Shown here one piece after another: positions 36,730-46,748 of a DNA stretch of 64,000 bases. How positions within the stretch are numbered: the stretch's first letter is position 1; each line of letters starts with the position of its first letter. This DNA comes from Marinomonas pollencensis (GTDB taxonomy: Bacteria > Pseudomonadota > Gammaproteobacteria > Pseudomonadales > Marinomonadaceae). The translations under genes and the position numbers were made by a program. Under the pieces are notes generated by a model. The model ran no database searches. It worked only from the letters and a program-made list of their open reading frames with translations, and was not told the origin of the DNA. The stretch lies in contig NZ_QUNG01000014.1 in NCBI RefSeq assembly GCF_003387375.1, forward strand, positions 16,761-80,760. The letters run 5' to 3'.

Positions 36730-36769
36730 CTAAACACTTAAAAAATATATACAGTGATTGAGTGTTTAG
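36730..36769. repeat. Inverted repeat upstream of the chemoreceptor gene
   Basis: CTAAACACT (36730-36738) is repeated inverted as AGTGTTTAG (36761-36769) across an AT-rich 22-nt spacer, 26 nt before the MCP start. This could be an operator for a dimeric regulator or an mRNA leader hairpin. Confidence 0.45.
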
Positions 36770-36888
36770 TAAAGGAAATGCCAAAAAAATCGTAATTATT
36801 AGATCATTGGAAATGAAAAACAGGTAAAGGATTTATGTTAGTCTTCTGTGATTATTTGTTAATGAATCTTGTCCTTTAGAGAATTTTT

Positions 36889-38613
36889 ATGCGTATAGAA
36901 CGTCGTTCGACCTCAACCACTGATGAGCATTTTGCTGCGGACATGCCACTGAGTTTGCGACGTATATTTTTAGCCCGAGGTGTGTCTTCTAACCAAGCGT
37001 TGGATTATCGTTTGCCGCTACTATTAAGGCCAGAACCCTTATTCGGATTGACGGATGCCGCGCGTATTCTGGCTGATGCTATTGTGGCTCAGCAAAAAAT
37101 TCTCATCGTCGGCGATTTTGATGCTGATGGCGCGACCAGTACCAGTTTGGGGATATTAGCGTTAGAGGCGATGGGAGCGATTGCACCTGATTACTTAGTT
37201 CCTAACCGTTTTGAGTTTGGTTATGGCCTTACGCCTGAAATAGTGGAAGTCGCACAACAGAAATCGCCAGCGGTCTTGGTTACTGTCGACAATGGCATTG
37301 CCAGTATCGACGGCGTCTTAGCGGCAAAGTCTTATGGTATGAAAGTGGTAGTAACAGACCATCACTTGCCAGGCGATGAATTACCGGAAGCGGATGCCAT
37401 TGTGAATCCGAATCACCCTAAGTGTGGGTTTGAGAGCAAAAACCTCGCAGGGGTTGGTGTTATTTTTTATGTGATGAGTGCGCTAAGAGCAGAACTAAAG
37501 CGCCGCAATTGGTTTGAAGAGCAGCATATACCAGAGCCAAAAATGGCGGACTATTTGGACTTGGTAGCGCTCGGTACCGTGGCAGATGTGGTGTCGCTAG
37601 ACACCAATAACAGGATTCTTGTACAGCAGGGAATTAAACGCATACAAGCAGGATTAGCGCGACCAGGTATTTTAGCCTTGTTGGAAATTGGCCGCCGTGA
37701 TTACTCACGCTTAAAAGCGTCAGATCTAGGTTTCGTTGTGGGGCCAAGGTTGAACGCGGCAGGGCGATTGGATGACATGTCGATTGGTATTGAGTGCTTA
37801 CTCACCGTTCATCCGCATCAAGCGAAACAATATGCACAGCAGCTAGATCAGTTTAACCGTGAACGTAAAGCGATTGAGTCTGATATGAAAGATCAGGCCG
37901 AAGAAGCCCTGTTGGATATATTAGATGAAGACCAAGAGATGCCTTATGGTATGTGTTTTTATGACCCTGATTGGCATCAAGGGGTTATTGGTATTTTAGC
38001 TTCACGCATGAAAGAAAAATGCCACCGCCCGGTGATCGCGTTTGCACGAGTGGGTGAAGATGAGCTTAAAGGCTCGGCGCGTTCCATTCCTGGGGTGCAT
38101 ATTCGTGACGCTTTAGATTTATTGGCCAAACGCTACCCACAATTATTAAGCAAATTTGGTGGCCATGCTATGGCGGCTGGCATGAGCATAAAGGAATCCC
38201 ATTATGAGGCGTTTCGCTTAGCGTTTGATGCCATCATTAGTGAGTGGGTCACAGCCGAGCAGTTAGAGGCAACCATATGGACCGATGGTCCGTTAGCGGC
38301 AGAAGACTTTAGCTTAAGTTTTGCTGAGCAAGTGCGCTTATCTGGACCATGGGGCCAGTCTTTTCCAGAGCCCTGCTTTGATGGTGTATTTGACGTTTTA
38401 CAGCAAAGGTTAGTGGGGGAGAAGCACCTAAAGTTGATGGTGCGTGAGCCTGAAAGTGGACTCTTGCTGGATGCTATTTGTTTTTTTGTTGATCTAGATG
38501 CCTGGCCTAATGAAGCCTGTACGAAAATTCGTTTGGTGTATAAGTTGGATGTGAACGAATTTAGAGGACAAAAAAACTTACAGTTGCTGGTGGATTATTT
38601 GACACCGGCCTAG
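36889..38613 (+). CDS. recJ: Single-strand DNA-specific exonuclease RecJ
   Basis: A 574-residue DHH-family exonuclease, the usual RecJ length. Motifs are VGDFDADGATST, VTVDNGIA, VVTDHHLPG (DHH), ADAIVNPNHP and DLVALGTVADVV. In the C-terminal half, GHAMAAGMSI is the DHHA1 motif. It resects 5' ends in RecF recombination and mismatch repair. It is transcribed away from the chemoreceptor gene and is probably monocistronic. Confidence 0.95.
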   Translation: MRIERRSTSTTDEHFAADMPLSLRRIFLARGVSSNQALDYRLPLLLRPEPLFGLTDAARILADAIVAQQKILIVGDFDADGATSTSLGILALEAMGAIAPDYLVPNRFEFGYGLTPEIVEVAQQKSPAVLVTVDNGIASIDGVLAAKSYGMKVVVTDHHLPGDELPEADAIVNPNHPKCGFESKNLAGVGVIFYVMSALRAELKRRNWFEEQHIPEPKMADYLDLVALGTVADVVSLDTNNRILVQQGIKRIQAGLARPGILALLEIGRRDYSRLKASDLGFVVGPRLNAAGRLDDMSIGIECLLTVHPHQAKQYAQQLDQFNRERKAIESDMKDQAEEALLDILDEDQEMPYGMCFYDPDWHQGVIGILASRMKEKCHRPVIAFARVGEDELKGSARSIPGVHIRDALDLLAKRYPQLLSKFGGHAMAAGMSIKESHYEAFRLAFDAIISEWVTAEQLEATIWTDGPLAAEDFSLSFAEQVRLSGPWGQSFPEPCFDGVFDVLQQRLVGEKHLKLMVREPESGLLLDAICFFVDLDAWPNEACTKIRLVYKLDVNEFRGQKNLQLLVDYLTPA

Positions 38614-38729
38614 TGTTAATCGGCGCTTTATCGTGAATAAAAATGTTCCGAAGGCGCCTATCTTTTCTTAACTTAGGTTACAATAACCTTCCCTCAATCC
38701 ACTACATTATTTAATGCAGGAGTCCATCC

Positions 38730-39572
38730 ATGACTGCACAGGTTCTTGACGGCAAGCTTTGCGCCAAAGAAACCGAAACCCGCCTTCAAGCTCAAGTCGC
38801 TGAGTTAAAACAGCGCACTGGCGGAACTCCCATTCTAGCAACTATTCTAGTGGGCGCTGATCCAGCGTCTGCCACTTATGTGAAAATGAAAGGCAATGCC
38901 TGTCGTCGCGTTGGTATGGACTCTATGGCCATTGAACTGCCAGATACCACGACCACAGAGGAATTGTTAAACACCATTAATGGGTTGAACGAAAACCCTG
39001 ACGTACACGGTATCTTGCTGCAGCACCCGGTTCCAGCGCAGATCGATGAGCGCCTGTGTTTTGATGCTATTGAAGCACGCAAAGACGTTGATGGTGTTAC
39101 TTGTCTTGGTTTTGGTCGTATGGCTATGCAAGAGCCTGCGTACGGCGCAGCAACGCCAGCCGGTATCATGCGTCTTCTAGAGGCATACGATGTTAATTTA
39201 GAAGGTAAGCATGTTGTCGTTGTTGGTCGCAGCCCTATTTTGGGCAAACCAATGGCTATGATGATGCTAAATGCGAATGCGACCGTGACCATTTGCCACT
39301 CTCGTACGCAAAACCTACCAGATTTGATCAAGCAGGCTGATGTTATCGTTGGCGCTGTTGGTAAGCCTGAGTTTATTAAAGCTGAATGGATCAAAGACGG
39401 CGCTGTGGTCGTGGATGCTGGTTACCATCCAGGTGGTGTGGGTGATATTGAATTAGCACCATTGGTTGATCGTGTCGCGGCTTACACTCCTGTGCCTGGC
39501 GGCGTAGGACCAATGACAATCAACACGTTAATTTTGCAAACGCTTGAATCAGGTTTAAAACAACTAGGTTAG
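38730..39572 (+). CDS. folD: Bifunctional methylenetetrahydrofolate dehydrogenase/cyclohydrolase
   Basis: A 280-residue FolD. The catalytic Lys lies in [15 protein letters not shown] (motif YVKMK), the substrate region is PVPAQID..., DVDGVT is next, and the dinucleotide-binding segment is [13 protein letters not shown]. The ending [11 protein letters not shown] is diagnostic. It interconverts 5,10-methylene- and 10-formyl-tetrahydrofolate. The gene stands alone. Confidence 0.96.
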   Translation: MTAQVLDGKLCAKETETRLQAQVAELKQRTGGTPILATILVGADPASATYVKMKGNACRRVGMDSMAIELPDTTTTEELLNTINGLNENPDVHGILLQHPVPAQIDERLCFDAIEARKDVDGVTCLGFGRMAMQEPAYGAATPAGIMRLLEAYDVNLEGKHVVVVGRSPILGKPMAMMMLNANATVTICHSRTQNLPDLIKQADVIVGAVGKPEFIKAEWIKDGAVVVDAGYHPGGVGDIELAPLVDRVAAYTPVPGGVGPMTINTLILQTLESGLKQLG

Positions 39573-39663
39573 TCGCGCCAGCATTGAAAGTGTCATGACA
39601 CTGCCCCATATACTGGTAGTAGATAATCAATTTGTGTCATTAAGCTGACAACCATGATGATAG

Positions 39664-39692
39664 AAGCCGTGCCGACAGGTGCGGCTTTTTGC
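39664..39692 (+). terminator. Intrinsic terminator after folD
   Basis: AAGCCGTGCC and GGTGCGGCTT form a 10-bp stem with two G-U pairs around GACA, then TTT. Confidence 0.75.
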
Positions 39693-39762
39693 TTTACACC
39701 CTATTGTGGCTGTATTGCTTCCCAAATATTTAGATAACACAACAGAAATAGGTAGATGGCCC

Positions 39763-40353
39763 ATGTCCACAGAAATGTTAAAAGATGCGCTTGATTTTGA
39801 TTTGATCGCGGATGTTTTTGTCTCCGAATCCATCAGTGCGTCGCCTGCTGAATTACATGGCCAGCTATGCGGCTATTTGGCTTCAGGGGTGACCTTACCT
39901 CTGGAAGATTGGCTGGCTATGGTGGTGGAGTTTTGTGATATTGAAGGTTGGAAAGAAGACGCCAGTCGAGCGGCTATTGTTGAGCTATACACTTCCACTT
40001 TAACCTTATTGCAAAACGGTGAATACGCCTTAGTGCCCTGTATTTCCGATGATGATGCTGAGTTGTGCGAACGAGGCGTGACCTTATCTCAATGGGCACA
40101 TGGCTTCTTGGCAGGTTATGGTTTGTCTGGGCAGAAAAAAGATTTATCCGATGAAACAAAACAAGTGTTGCGTGACTTCGCTAACATTTCTGGTATGCAA
40201 GCTGAAATGAGAGCGCTTGAAGACAACAATGACAATGAAACCGATTTAACCGAATTGGTGGAATATGTACGTTTGTCCGCCATGATGTTGTATTCAGAAC
40301 ACTATGAAGTAAACCCTAACGCAGACCACAGCAAGCAATCATCTTTGCATTAA
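39763..40353 (+). CDS. ygfB: UPF0149/YgfB family protein
   Basis: A 196-residue acidic, helical protein. SPAELHGQLCGYLASG near residue 27 and LSQWAHGFLAGYGL in the middle are the YgfB family motifs. In Pseudomonas aeruginosa YgfB is reported to influence ampDh3 expression; its general role is unclear. I start at ATG 39763 because it gives the family-typical length. The order ygfB-pepP-ubi matches E. coli. Confidence 0.9.
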   Translation: MSTEMLKDALDFDLIADVFVSESISASPAELHGQLCGYLASGVTLPLEDWLAMVVEFCDIEGWKEDASRAAIVELYTSTLTLLQNGEYALVPCISDDDAELCERGVTLSQWAHGFLAGYGLSGQKKDLSDETKQVLRDFANISGMQAEMRALEDNNDNETDLTELVEYVRLSAMMLYSEHYEVNPNADHSKQSSLH

Positions 40354-40437
40354 CTGTCGCAATAACAAGGCGTTTTTGTCCCCTTTTCGTCACGCCTGCT
40401 GTGTGATGGTGACCCCTTAATATAAGAGAGAGTGAGC

Positions 40438-41751
40438 ATGAAAATCGAAAGTCAAACTTACCAAGCTCGACGCGAGCGTTTGATCAAATCTTTGCCTGCT
40501 AACACGGTGGCCGTGATTCGTACCGGCGACCTTTGCACGCGCAATAATGATTGTGAGTATGAGTTCCGACCGAATAGCCACTTCTTTTATTTAACCGGCT
40601 TCCCGGAGCCAAGTGCGTACGCCTTGATCAATAGTCAGGGAGAGACGCTGTTAGTGACCTTACCAAAAGACCCTGAAAAAGAGCAGTGGGAAGGTTTTCG
40701 CTATGGTGTAGATGGTGCGATTAACGTTTTCGGAGTAGCCGACGCGGCGCCTTTAGAGGAGCTGGATAAGCAGGCATTAGCATTGCTTGATGGTGCCCAG
40801 CATGTGGCGTTTTCTTTTGCTGATGAGACATTGCGCACGCAAGTCTTAGCATGGCGAGATGCGCTTGCCGCACGGGCGCGAGCGGGTGCTGTAGCCCCAA
40901 CACAGCTGGTTGATCTAGCTCCTGTTATAGCAGAGATGCGGTTACGTAAAGACGATCAAGAAATTGCTTTACTGGAAAAGGCGGCACAAATCAGTGTCGC
41001 TGCTCACAAACAAGCCATGTTAACCGTGCGCCCAGGTATGAAAGAGTATGAGCTGGAAGCCGAATTAAATTATGTGTTTATGAAGTCTGGAGCGCGTCAG
41101 CCAGCGTATAACAATATTGTGGCATCAGGTCGTAATGCGTGTGTTTTACATTACATTAAAAATGATGAAACCATCGATGATGGCGACCTAGTGTTAATTG
41201 ATGCTGGTGCAGAATTTGGTTGTTACGCAGGCGATATTACCCGCACCTTTCCAGCCAATGGAAAGTTTTCAGCGCCACAAGCCGCTTTATATCAAGTGGT
41301 ATTAGATGCCCATACAGCAGGGTTACAAGAGTTGGTGGTAGGGGCGCCTTACGAAGCTTGCCACAACAAGGCAGTAAGAGTGCTGACCCAAGGGTTGGTC
41401 GCTTTGGGACTGTTGCACGGAGAGCTAGATTCACTGATTGAAAGCAAGGCATATCGAGATTTTTACATGCACAATACAGGGCATTGGTTGGGGCTAGATG
41501 TGCATGATTGCGGTGCCTACCGCATCGCGGGAGAATCACGCCCACTTGAGGCTGGTATGGTGCTAACCATAGAGCCAGGCCTGTATATATCTGCTGATAA
41601 TGACTCGGTGGATGCTCAATGGCGAGGAATAGGCATTCGCATTGAGGATGATGTCTTAATTCGTGAGGATGGCCCATATATATTGACGCATGGCCTGCCA
41701 CGAGAGATTGCAGAGATCGAAGCCTTTATGGCACAGGGTCGTTCAATTTAA
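40438..41751 (+). CDS. pepP: Xaa-Pro aminopeptidase P
   Basis: A 437-residue creatinase/aminopeptidase-fold enzyme. Metal ligands are visible in IDAGAEFGCYAGDITRTFP (two Asp), HNTGHWLGLDVHD (His), IEPGLYI (Glu) and IRIEDDVL (Glu). It removes an N-terminal residue before proline and needs two Mn2+. ATG 40438 is preceded by GAGAGAG at good spacing; GTG 40432 would be too close. Confidence 0.94.
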   Translation: MKIESQTYQARRERLIKSLPANTVAVIRTGDLCTRNNDCEYEFRPNSHFFYLTGFPEPSAYALINSQGETLLVTLPKDPEKEQWEGFRYGVDGAINVFGVADAAPLEELDKQALALLDGAQHVAFSFADETLRTQVLAWRDALAARARAGAVAPTQLVDLAPVIAEMRLRKDDQEIALLEKAAQISVAAHKQAMLTVRPGMKEYELEAELNYVFMKSGARQPAYNNIVASGRNACVLHYIKNDETIDDGDLVLIDAGAEFGCYAGDITRTFPANGKFSAPQAALYQVVLDAHTAGLQELVVGAPYEACHNKAVRVLTQGLVALGLLHGELDSLIESKAYRDFYMHNTGHWLGLDVHDCGAYRIAGESRPLEAGMVLTIEPGLYISADNDSVDAQWRGIGIRIEDDVLIREDGPYILTHGLPREIAEIEAFMAQGRSI

Positions 41752-41786
41752 CCGCACAAGCAATGCTTGTGTCTGAGGATGAGTAA

Positions 41787-42992
41787 ATGGCAAAGCAATA
41801 CGATTTGATTATAGTTGGTGCTGGCATGGTAGGCTCTTTAGCGGCTTTATTGTTGGCAAGTGAATCATTAAAAATTGCCTTGGTGGATAAGCATAGCGGT
41901 GAATTTTCATTGTCAGTCCCCCCTAGCTATGATGCCCGTGTTAGTGCCATTTCTTGTCAATCCAAAGCCTTGCTCGCGTCAACAGGCGCTTGGCAGACCA
42001 TCCCGCAATCGCGTTTAGCGGCTTACAATAATATGGTGGTTTGGGATGGATTAGGGGAAGGCTACATTGACTTCAATGCCCGTAAAGCCCAGTTACCAGA
42101 GTTAGGGCATTTGGTTGAAAACGCGGTGTTATGTCAGAGCCTAATGGCACAGGTAAAGCAGTCAAAAAATATCGATTTGTACCTAGGTGATGAACTAGAA
42201 AGTCATCAGCTTAGTGAATCCGGTGTCAGTGCATCCTTGTTATCTGGTCGACTTTTAGAGGCGCAAGCAATAGTGGCTGCCGATGGCGCTTTGTCCAAGC
42301 TGCGCAAGGAGAACGCTTTTGATACCGTTGAGTGGGATTATGGACATCATGCAATAGTGGCCACCATTGAGCTTGATCAGACTCATGATAATACGGCGTG
42401 GCAAAGCTTTGGTGAGGAAGGGATCTTGGCGTTTTTACCTTTGCCAAGCGTGGATGACCGTCACTTTGTATCCATTGTTTGGTCTGTGCCACCAGATGAA
42501 GCAGAGAGTTTGATGGCATTGGCTGATCAAGAATTTTGCAAACGACTGGGATATGCCATGAGTCAGCGCTTTACTGTACTCAATATTACCACGGGACGGC
42601 AATCTATCCCTCTTCGTCAGCGTCATGCAAAACACTATGTGAAAGCAGGCATTGCTTTGATTGGTGACGCCGCTCATACGATTCACCCGTTGGCGGGACA
42701 AGGTGCGAATTTAGGCTTTGCTGATGTCAAAGCTTTAGTGGACGTTTTGGCAAAAGCCCATCGTCGAGGGGAGCATTTAGGGCAAAGTAAAGTATTGCGT
42801 CGTTATCAGCGTGCTCGTATGTTGGATAATATTGCGATGGCAGCAGGGATGGAAGGGTTTAAGCGTTTATTTGGAACGCAGCAGCCGTTATTAGTTCAGT
42901 TGCGTAATCAAGGCATGGCGCATTTCCATCAAGGTACAAAGTTAAAAGAAAAGCTCGTAGCACGAGCGGCAGGACTTTCCTCTTTTAGCTAA
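41787..42992 (+). CDS. UbiH/UbiI-family FAD-dependent ubiquinone hydroxylase (UbiI/VisC-like)
   Basis: A 401-residue flavin monooxygenase. The FAD fingerprint is IIVGAGMVGSLAAL and the second motif is IGDAAHTIHPLAGQGANLGFADV. Several segments (LGHLVENAV, WDYGHHAIVATIE, GEEGILAFLPLP, FVSIVWSVPPDEA) resemble UbiI (VisC) more than UbiH. UbiI hydroxylates C5 of the quinone ring in aerobic ubiquinone synthesis. In E. coli both ubiH and visC follow pepP; here only one is present in this slot, so a second hydroxylase should be elsewhere or this one may be broader. Confidence 0.85.
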   Translation: MAKQYDLIIVGAGMVGSLAALLLASESLKIALVDKHSGEFSLSVPPSYDARVSAISCQSKALLASTGAWQTIPQSRLAAYNNMVVWDGLGEGYIDFNARKAQLPELGHLVENAVLCQSLMAQVKQSKNIDLYLGDELESHQLSESGVSASLLSGRLLEAQAIVAADGALSKLRKENAFDTVEWDYGHHAIVATIELDQTHDNTAWQSFGEEGILAFLPLPSVDDRHFVSIVWSVPPDEAESLMALADQEFCKRLGYAMSQRFTVLNITTGRQSIPLRQRHAKHYVKAGIALIGDAAHTIHPLAGQGANLGFADVKALVDVLAKAHRRGEHLGQSKVLRRYQRARMLDNIAMAAGMEGFKRLFGTQQPLLVQLRNQGMAHFHQGTKLKEKLVARAAGLSSFS

Positions 42993-43117
42993 AGAGGATG
43001 ACATATTAGGGAAGATGACCAGAGCGTGCTAACAGTAGAGTGCGAACAATTTGCAATTGTCCCCATCTGTTTTATGCTCAGACTATAGATTATTGATAGG
43101 GTTTAAGGCCGCGACAT

Positions 43118-43945
43118 ATGCAAATACAAGATTTGTTAAAACAAACGGATAAGCTCCCTAATGTACCGGATGTGGTAAGAGAATTAATTGTTCTATTGGA
43201 CGATCCTCATGCTAATTACTCCGATATTTCTAAAAAAGTAGCCCATGACCAGACTATGTCACTAAAAGTCTTGCGAGTGGTAAACTCAGCGTACTTTGGG
43301 TTGTCTCGTAAAGTCTATTCGATCGATGAAGCGACGGTTATTTTGGGCATTAATAAGCTCAAAACACTGGTCATTGCTTCTGGTTTTGCGAATTCAGTGA
43401 AAAGTGTTGAAGGCATTGAGTTAAAGAGTTTCTGGCGAGATTCATTTCGCGTTGCCATGCTTGCGCAATGGCTGGGTAGACGTACCGAATTGGTTGACCC
43501 AGAAGAAGCATTTACGGCTGGGATAGTGCATAACATTGGTCGATTACTGCTGCACTTGACCGCGCCCAAAACGGCGTTAGAGATACAAGCCCGAATCAAA
43601 GACAGTTTTGTTAGCCGCACCAAAGCAGAATTAGATAGCCTTAGCTTTACCACACAAGATGCGAGCAAAGCCTTGATGGATTTATGGAAGTTTCCTCCAG
43701 CATTAGGTGAAGCGGTTCGCATGCATAAACGTCCATTTAGCGAGCAAGACCCACAACCTCTGGCTTGTGTGCTGAATTTGGCTTGTTATCTAAATGCTTG
43801 TATACGCAGTGAGCGTGATGAAGAGCTGGTGGTGGATGGTTTCCCTAAAACCGTTGCCAAAGCGGCGGGCTTGCCTGAGCAAATTATTTATCAGTTGGAT
43901 GAAGCCTTATTAGTGGGCGACGATTTGGATATCTTGTTGTCTTAA
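43118..43945 (+). CDS. HDOD-domain signalling protein
   Basis: A 275-residue single-domain protein with the HDOD pattern: LPNVPDVVRELIVLLDDP, then MSLKVLRVVNSAYFGL, IDEATVILGINKLKTLVIASG and GIVHNIGRLLLHL. The HD-like catalytic residues of true HD phosphohydrolases are not evident. HDOD proteins act in signalling, often linked to c-di-GMP and motility. No partner domain is fused, so its function depends on an unknown partner. It stands alone between ubiI and rlmI. Confidence 0.88.
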   Translation: MQIQDLLKQTDKLPNVPDVVRELIVLLDDPHANYSDISKKVAHDQTMSLKVLRVVNSAYFGLSRKVYSIDEATVILGINKLKTLVIASGFANSVKSVEGIELKSFWRDSFRVAMLAQWLGRRTELVDPEEAFTAGIVHNIGRLLLHLTAPKTALEIQARIKDSFVSRTKAELDSLSFTTQDASKALMDLWKFPPALGEAVRMHKRPFSEQDPQPLACVLNLACYLNACIRSERDEELVVDGFPKTVAKAAGLPEQIIYQLDEALLVGDDLDILLS

Positions 43946-44058
43946 AACGCAGGTTAGGCTTTAGCGAGTGTCATGCTGGCGAAGATAGACAACTCAATAA
44001 CTTAATTCGTAGCAATTGAGTGTATAGCATTTATAATAGGCTTTTTTAAAATCACTGG

Positions 44059-45264
44059 GTGAAGAAATTGAGCGTTATTCGACTAAAAGGTCAAGCTGAT
44101 CGCCGTCTGCGAGCGGGTCATCAATGGATCTACAGCAACGAAGTAGATACAAATAAGACACCATTAAAGCAATTCACCCCAGGCGATCAGGTTGTTGTTG
44201 AAACCGCGCAAGGTAAGCCGCTTGGTGTTGCCATGGTCAATCCTAGCACCCTGATTTGTGGGCGTTTAATCAGCCGTAGCACTGATACAGTGATGAACAA
44301 ATCAACCCTAGTTCATCGTCTTAAAATTGCCTTGTCATTACGTGAAATAGCCTATAAAGGCCCTTATTATCGCCTTGTTTTTGGTGATTCTGATGGCTTG
44401 TCTGGTTTAGTTGTAGACCGTTTTGCGGACATTCTTGTGGTACAAATTTCCACCGCAGGTATGGAGCGTATAAAAGGTGAAATCATTGAAGCGCTGCAAG
44501 ATGTGATTAAGCCAACGGCTATCTTGATGAAAAACGATGGCAAAATGCGTCAAATCGAAGGCCTAGACAGTTATGTCGAAGAAGCCTTTGGTACGGTTCC
44601 TGAGTTGGTGTATTTGCAAGAAAATGATGTGCTTTTCCAAGCGCCTGTTTGGGATGGACAAAAGACGGGTTGGTTCTATGACCACCGTGAAAACCGCAAA
44701 ACCATGCAAAACTACTGTGACGGTAAGCGTGTGCTTGATGTCTTCTCTTATGTTGGTGGTTGGGGCGTGCAAGCCGCTGCGGCGGGGGCCACTGATGTAA
44801 CCTTTATTGATGCATCAGAAAGTGCCTTAAGTCACGTGGACGCTAACCTGAAATTAAACCAATACGAAGGTGGCTCCGAGCTAATGCACGGCGATGCTTT
44901 TGAAGCGATGCAGTCTTTGATTGAAGAGAAACAGCGGTTTGATGTAGTGGTTATGGATCCGCCAGCCTTTATTGCACGTCGTAAAGACATCAAAGCAGGG
45001 GAAGGTGCTTACCATCGAGCTAACCAATTAGCGATGCGCTTGGTGGCGAAAGGCGGGATTCTTGTCTCGGGCTCTTGCTCTATGCATTTAGAAACCAGCC
45101 GTTTGCATGACATAGTGCGCAGTAACAGTCGTCAATTAGAGCGTTTTTCTCAATTGATTTATCGTGGTACGCAAGCACCCGATCATCCGGTTCATCCGGC
45201 GATTGAAGAAACAGAATACTTAAAAGCGCTGTTTTACCGCATCCATAACAACATGGGTCTGTAA
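44059..45264 (+). CDS. rlmI: 23S rRNA (cytosine-1962-C5) methyltransferase RlmI
   Basis: A 401-residue protein: an N-terminal PUA domain (LKGQADRRLRAGHQWIYSNEV), an EEHEE domain (YRLVFGDSDGLSGLVVDRF) and a Rossmann methyltransferase domain (DGQKTGWFYDHRENR, VLDVFSYVGGWGVQAAAAGA, VVMDPPAFI). The catalytic Cys is in VSGSCSMHL. GTG 44059 gives MKKLSVIRLKG, close to Pseudomonas relatives; TTG 10 bases later is possible. A strong terminator follows. Confidence 0.92.
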   Translation: MKKLSVIRLKGQADRRLRAGHQWIYSNEVDTNKTPLKQFTPGDQVVVETAQGKPLGVAMVNPSTLICGRLISRSTDTVMNKSTLVHRLKIALSLREIAYKGPYYRLVFGDSDGLSGLVVDRFADILVVQISTAGMERIKGEIIEALQDVIKPTAILMKNDGKMRQIEGLDSYVEEAFGTVPELVYLQENDVLFQAPVWDGQKTGWFYDHRENRKTMQNYCDGKRVLDVFSYVGGWGVQAAAAGATDVTFIDASESALSHVDANLKLNQYEGGSELMHGDAFEAMQSLIEEKQRFDVVVMDPPAFIARRKDIKAGEGAYHRANQLAMRLVAKGGILVSGSCSMHLETSRLHDIVRSNSRQLERFSQLIYRGTQAPDHPVHPAIEETEYLKALFYRIHNNMGL

Positions 45265-45274
45265 TTCCAGCCAA

Positions 45275-45306
45275 AAAAAGCCTGATTTGAGATCAGGCTT
45301 TTTTTT
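45275..45306 (+). terminator. Intrinsic terminator after rlmI
   Basis: AAAAGCCTGAT and ATCAGGCTTTT pair around TTGAG and continue into a T-run, a strong terminator. Confidence 0.93.
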
Positions 45307-45422
45307 CTCTGTGCTGCAGATTCACTTCTACCATTTGTATTGATTCCAGCCAGGTCTTCCTTTTGATTATCGGTTAGCCTCTTATCCTGCCTCCATGTCT
45401 TGGCAAGCTATTTGTGCCTTTT

Positions 45423-46085
45423 CTACTCTCTCAGAGAAATGTGTGGCCAGCCGCGTTCTTTAGCGATGTCAGTTAAGGTCGGGTCGGCATCGACAGCAAC
45501 AGGGTGAGTCACCAGTTCTAAAAGAGGCAAATCATTGCGCGAGTCGCTGTAGAAGTAACTGCCTTCCATTGAGTGTCCTGTCTCGGCTAACCAGTCATTT
45601 AACCGTGTTACCTTGCCTTCTTGAAAGCTTGGCACGCCGACAATTTTGCCTGTGTAACGATCGTTAATTACTTCAGGAACAGGGGCAATAATGTGATCCA
45701 TTCCCATGGCTTCAGCAATAGGGCCGGTAACAAATTGATTGGTGGCCGTGATCATTAGTAGGAAATGGCCTTGATCTTTGTGATGCTTAAGTAATGCCGT
45801 GGCTTTGCTTTGCATCATAGGGGCAACTTTTTCCTTCATAAACGCCTGATGCAGCGAGCTAAGCTCGGCGTTATCAAATTGCGCAAGAGGCGCCAAACTA
45901 AACGCTAAGTATTCATGGATATCCAAAGTGCCGGATTGGTATTGCTGGAAAAAACGGTCGTTAGCTTCTGCATAAGCTTGTGTATCAACTAGGCCTTTTT
46001 CAACTAAAAACTGTCCCCAAGTGTAGTCACTGTCACCGTTCAGTAAGGTGCCATCTAAATCAAATATTGCGAGCGTCACAATCAA
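45423..46085 (-). CDS. HAD-IB family phosphatase (SerB-like)
   Basis: A 220-residue HAD hydrolase. Motif I is AIFDLDGTLLNGDSDY, motif II is LLMITATNQF and motif III/IV is YSDSRNDLPLL. The cap and length fit the HAD-IB group next to phosphoserine phosphatase. The natural substrate is not known. It is transcribed divergently from rppH; the same neighbour pair is seen in Pseudomonas. Confidence 0.9.
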   Translation of the reverse strand: MIVTLAIFDLDGTLLNGDSDYTWGQFLVEKGLVDTQAYAEANDRFFQQYQSGTLDIHEYLAFSLAPLAQFDNAELSSLHQAFMKEKVAPMMQSKATALLKHHKDQGHFLLMITATNQFVTGPIAEAMGMDHIIAPVPEVINDRYTGKIVGVPSFQEGKVTRLNDWLAETGHSMEGSYFYSDSRNDLPLLELVTHPVAVDADPTLTDIAKERGWPHISLRE

Positions 46086-46214
46086 TCCTTAGTTCTTTTA
46101 ATGTATACAAAGTATAACGATGGGGGCGATAAATAACACCCGTCTTAATTGTGCAATAAGGCGAATTGTGGAACAATGAATTCAATTTATTCTTAAGTTA
46201 AAAGGTGATAGCTC

Positions 46215-46718
46215 GTGATTGATGCAGACGGATATAGACCGAATGTGGGCATCATATTGATGAACGAGCGTGGCCAACTTCTTTGGGCGAGGCGTGTAGG
46301 ACAAAATGCATGGCAATTTCCCCAAGGCGGCATTAAGCCTGATGAAACTCCAGAAGAAGCTTTATATCGAGAGTTAAAAGAAGAAGTAGGGCTGGAGCCC
46401 CATCAGGTGGAAATCGTGGGGAAAACCCGAGGCTGGTTACGTTACCGACTTCCCAAACGCATGTTAAGACATAATAGTAAGCCTTTGTGTATTGGACAAA
46501 AACAGAAGTGGTTTTTGTTGTCTATTCGTTGTACAGATGCTTGTGTGAGTGTCGATGGCACAGACTGTCCGGAATTTGATGGCTGGCGATGGGTGAGCTA
46601 TTGGTACCCATTAGGTCAAGTTGTGGCGTTTAAAAAGGACGTTTATCGTCGTGCATTAAAAGAATTGATTCCTAATGCACATCGAAAATTAGAAAAGTTA
46701 ATGAAAGTAAATCACTAA
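46215..46718 (+). CDS. rppH: RNA 5'-pyrophosphohydrolase RppH
   Basis: A 167-residue Nudix enzyme. [23 protein letters not shown] is the RppH N-terminus, and the Nudix box is GGIKPDE...REL-KEEVGL. It removes pyrophosphate from mRNA 5' ends and so triggers RNase E decay. GTG 46215 has AAAGGTGA upstream. It leads into ptsP (30-nt gap), the conserved rppH-ptsP-lgt order. Confidence 0.95.
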   Translation: MIDADGYRPNVGIILMNERGQLLWARRVGQNAWQFPQGGIKPDETPEEALYRELKEEVGLEPHQVEIVGKTRGWLRYRLPKRMLRHNSKPLCIGQKQKWFLLSIRCTDACVSVDGTDCPEFDGWRWVSYWYPLGQVVAFKKDVYRRALKELIPNAHRKLEKLMKVNH

Positions 46719-46748
46719 ATTAACCGTATTTAAGGTGCAAGGAGAACG

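Noticed and set aside
36734..36755. Possible LexA box before the chemoreceptor gene
   Set aside because: Only the ACAG half is present (AAATATATACAG); the CTGT half is missing at the right distance.
38876..39394. 172-codon minus-strand frame
   Set aside because: Fully inside folD, which is unambiguous; no motif or ribosome site supports it.
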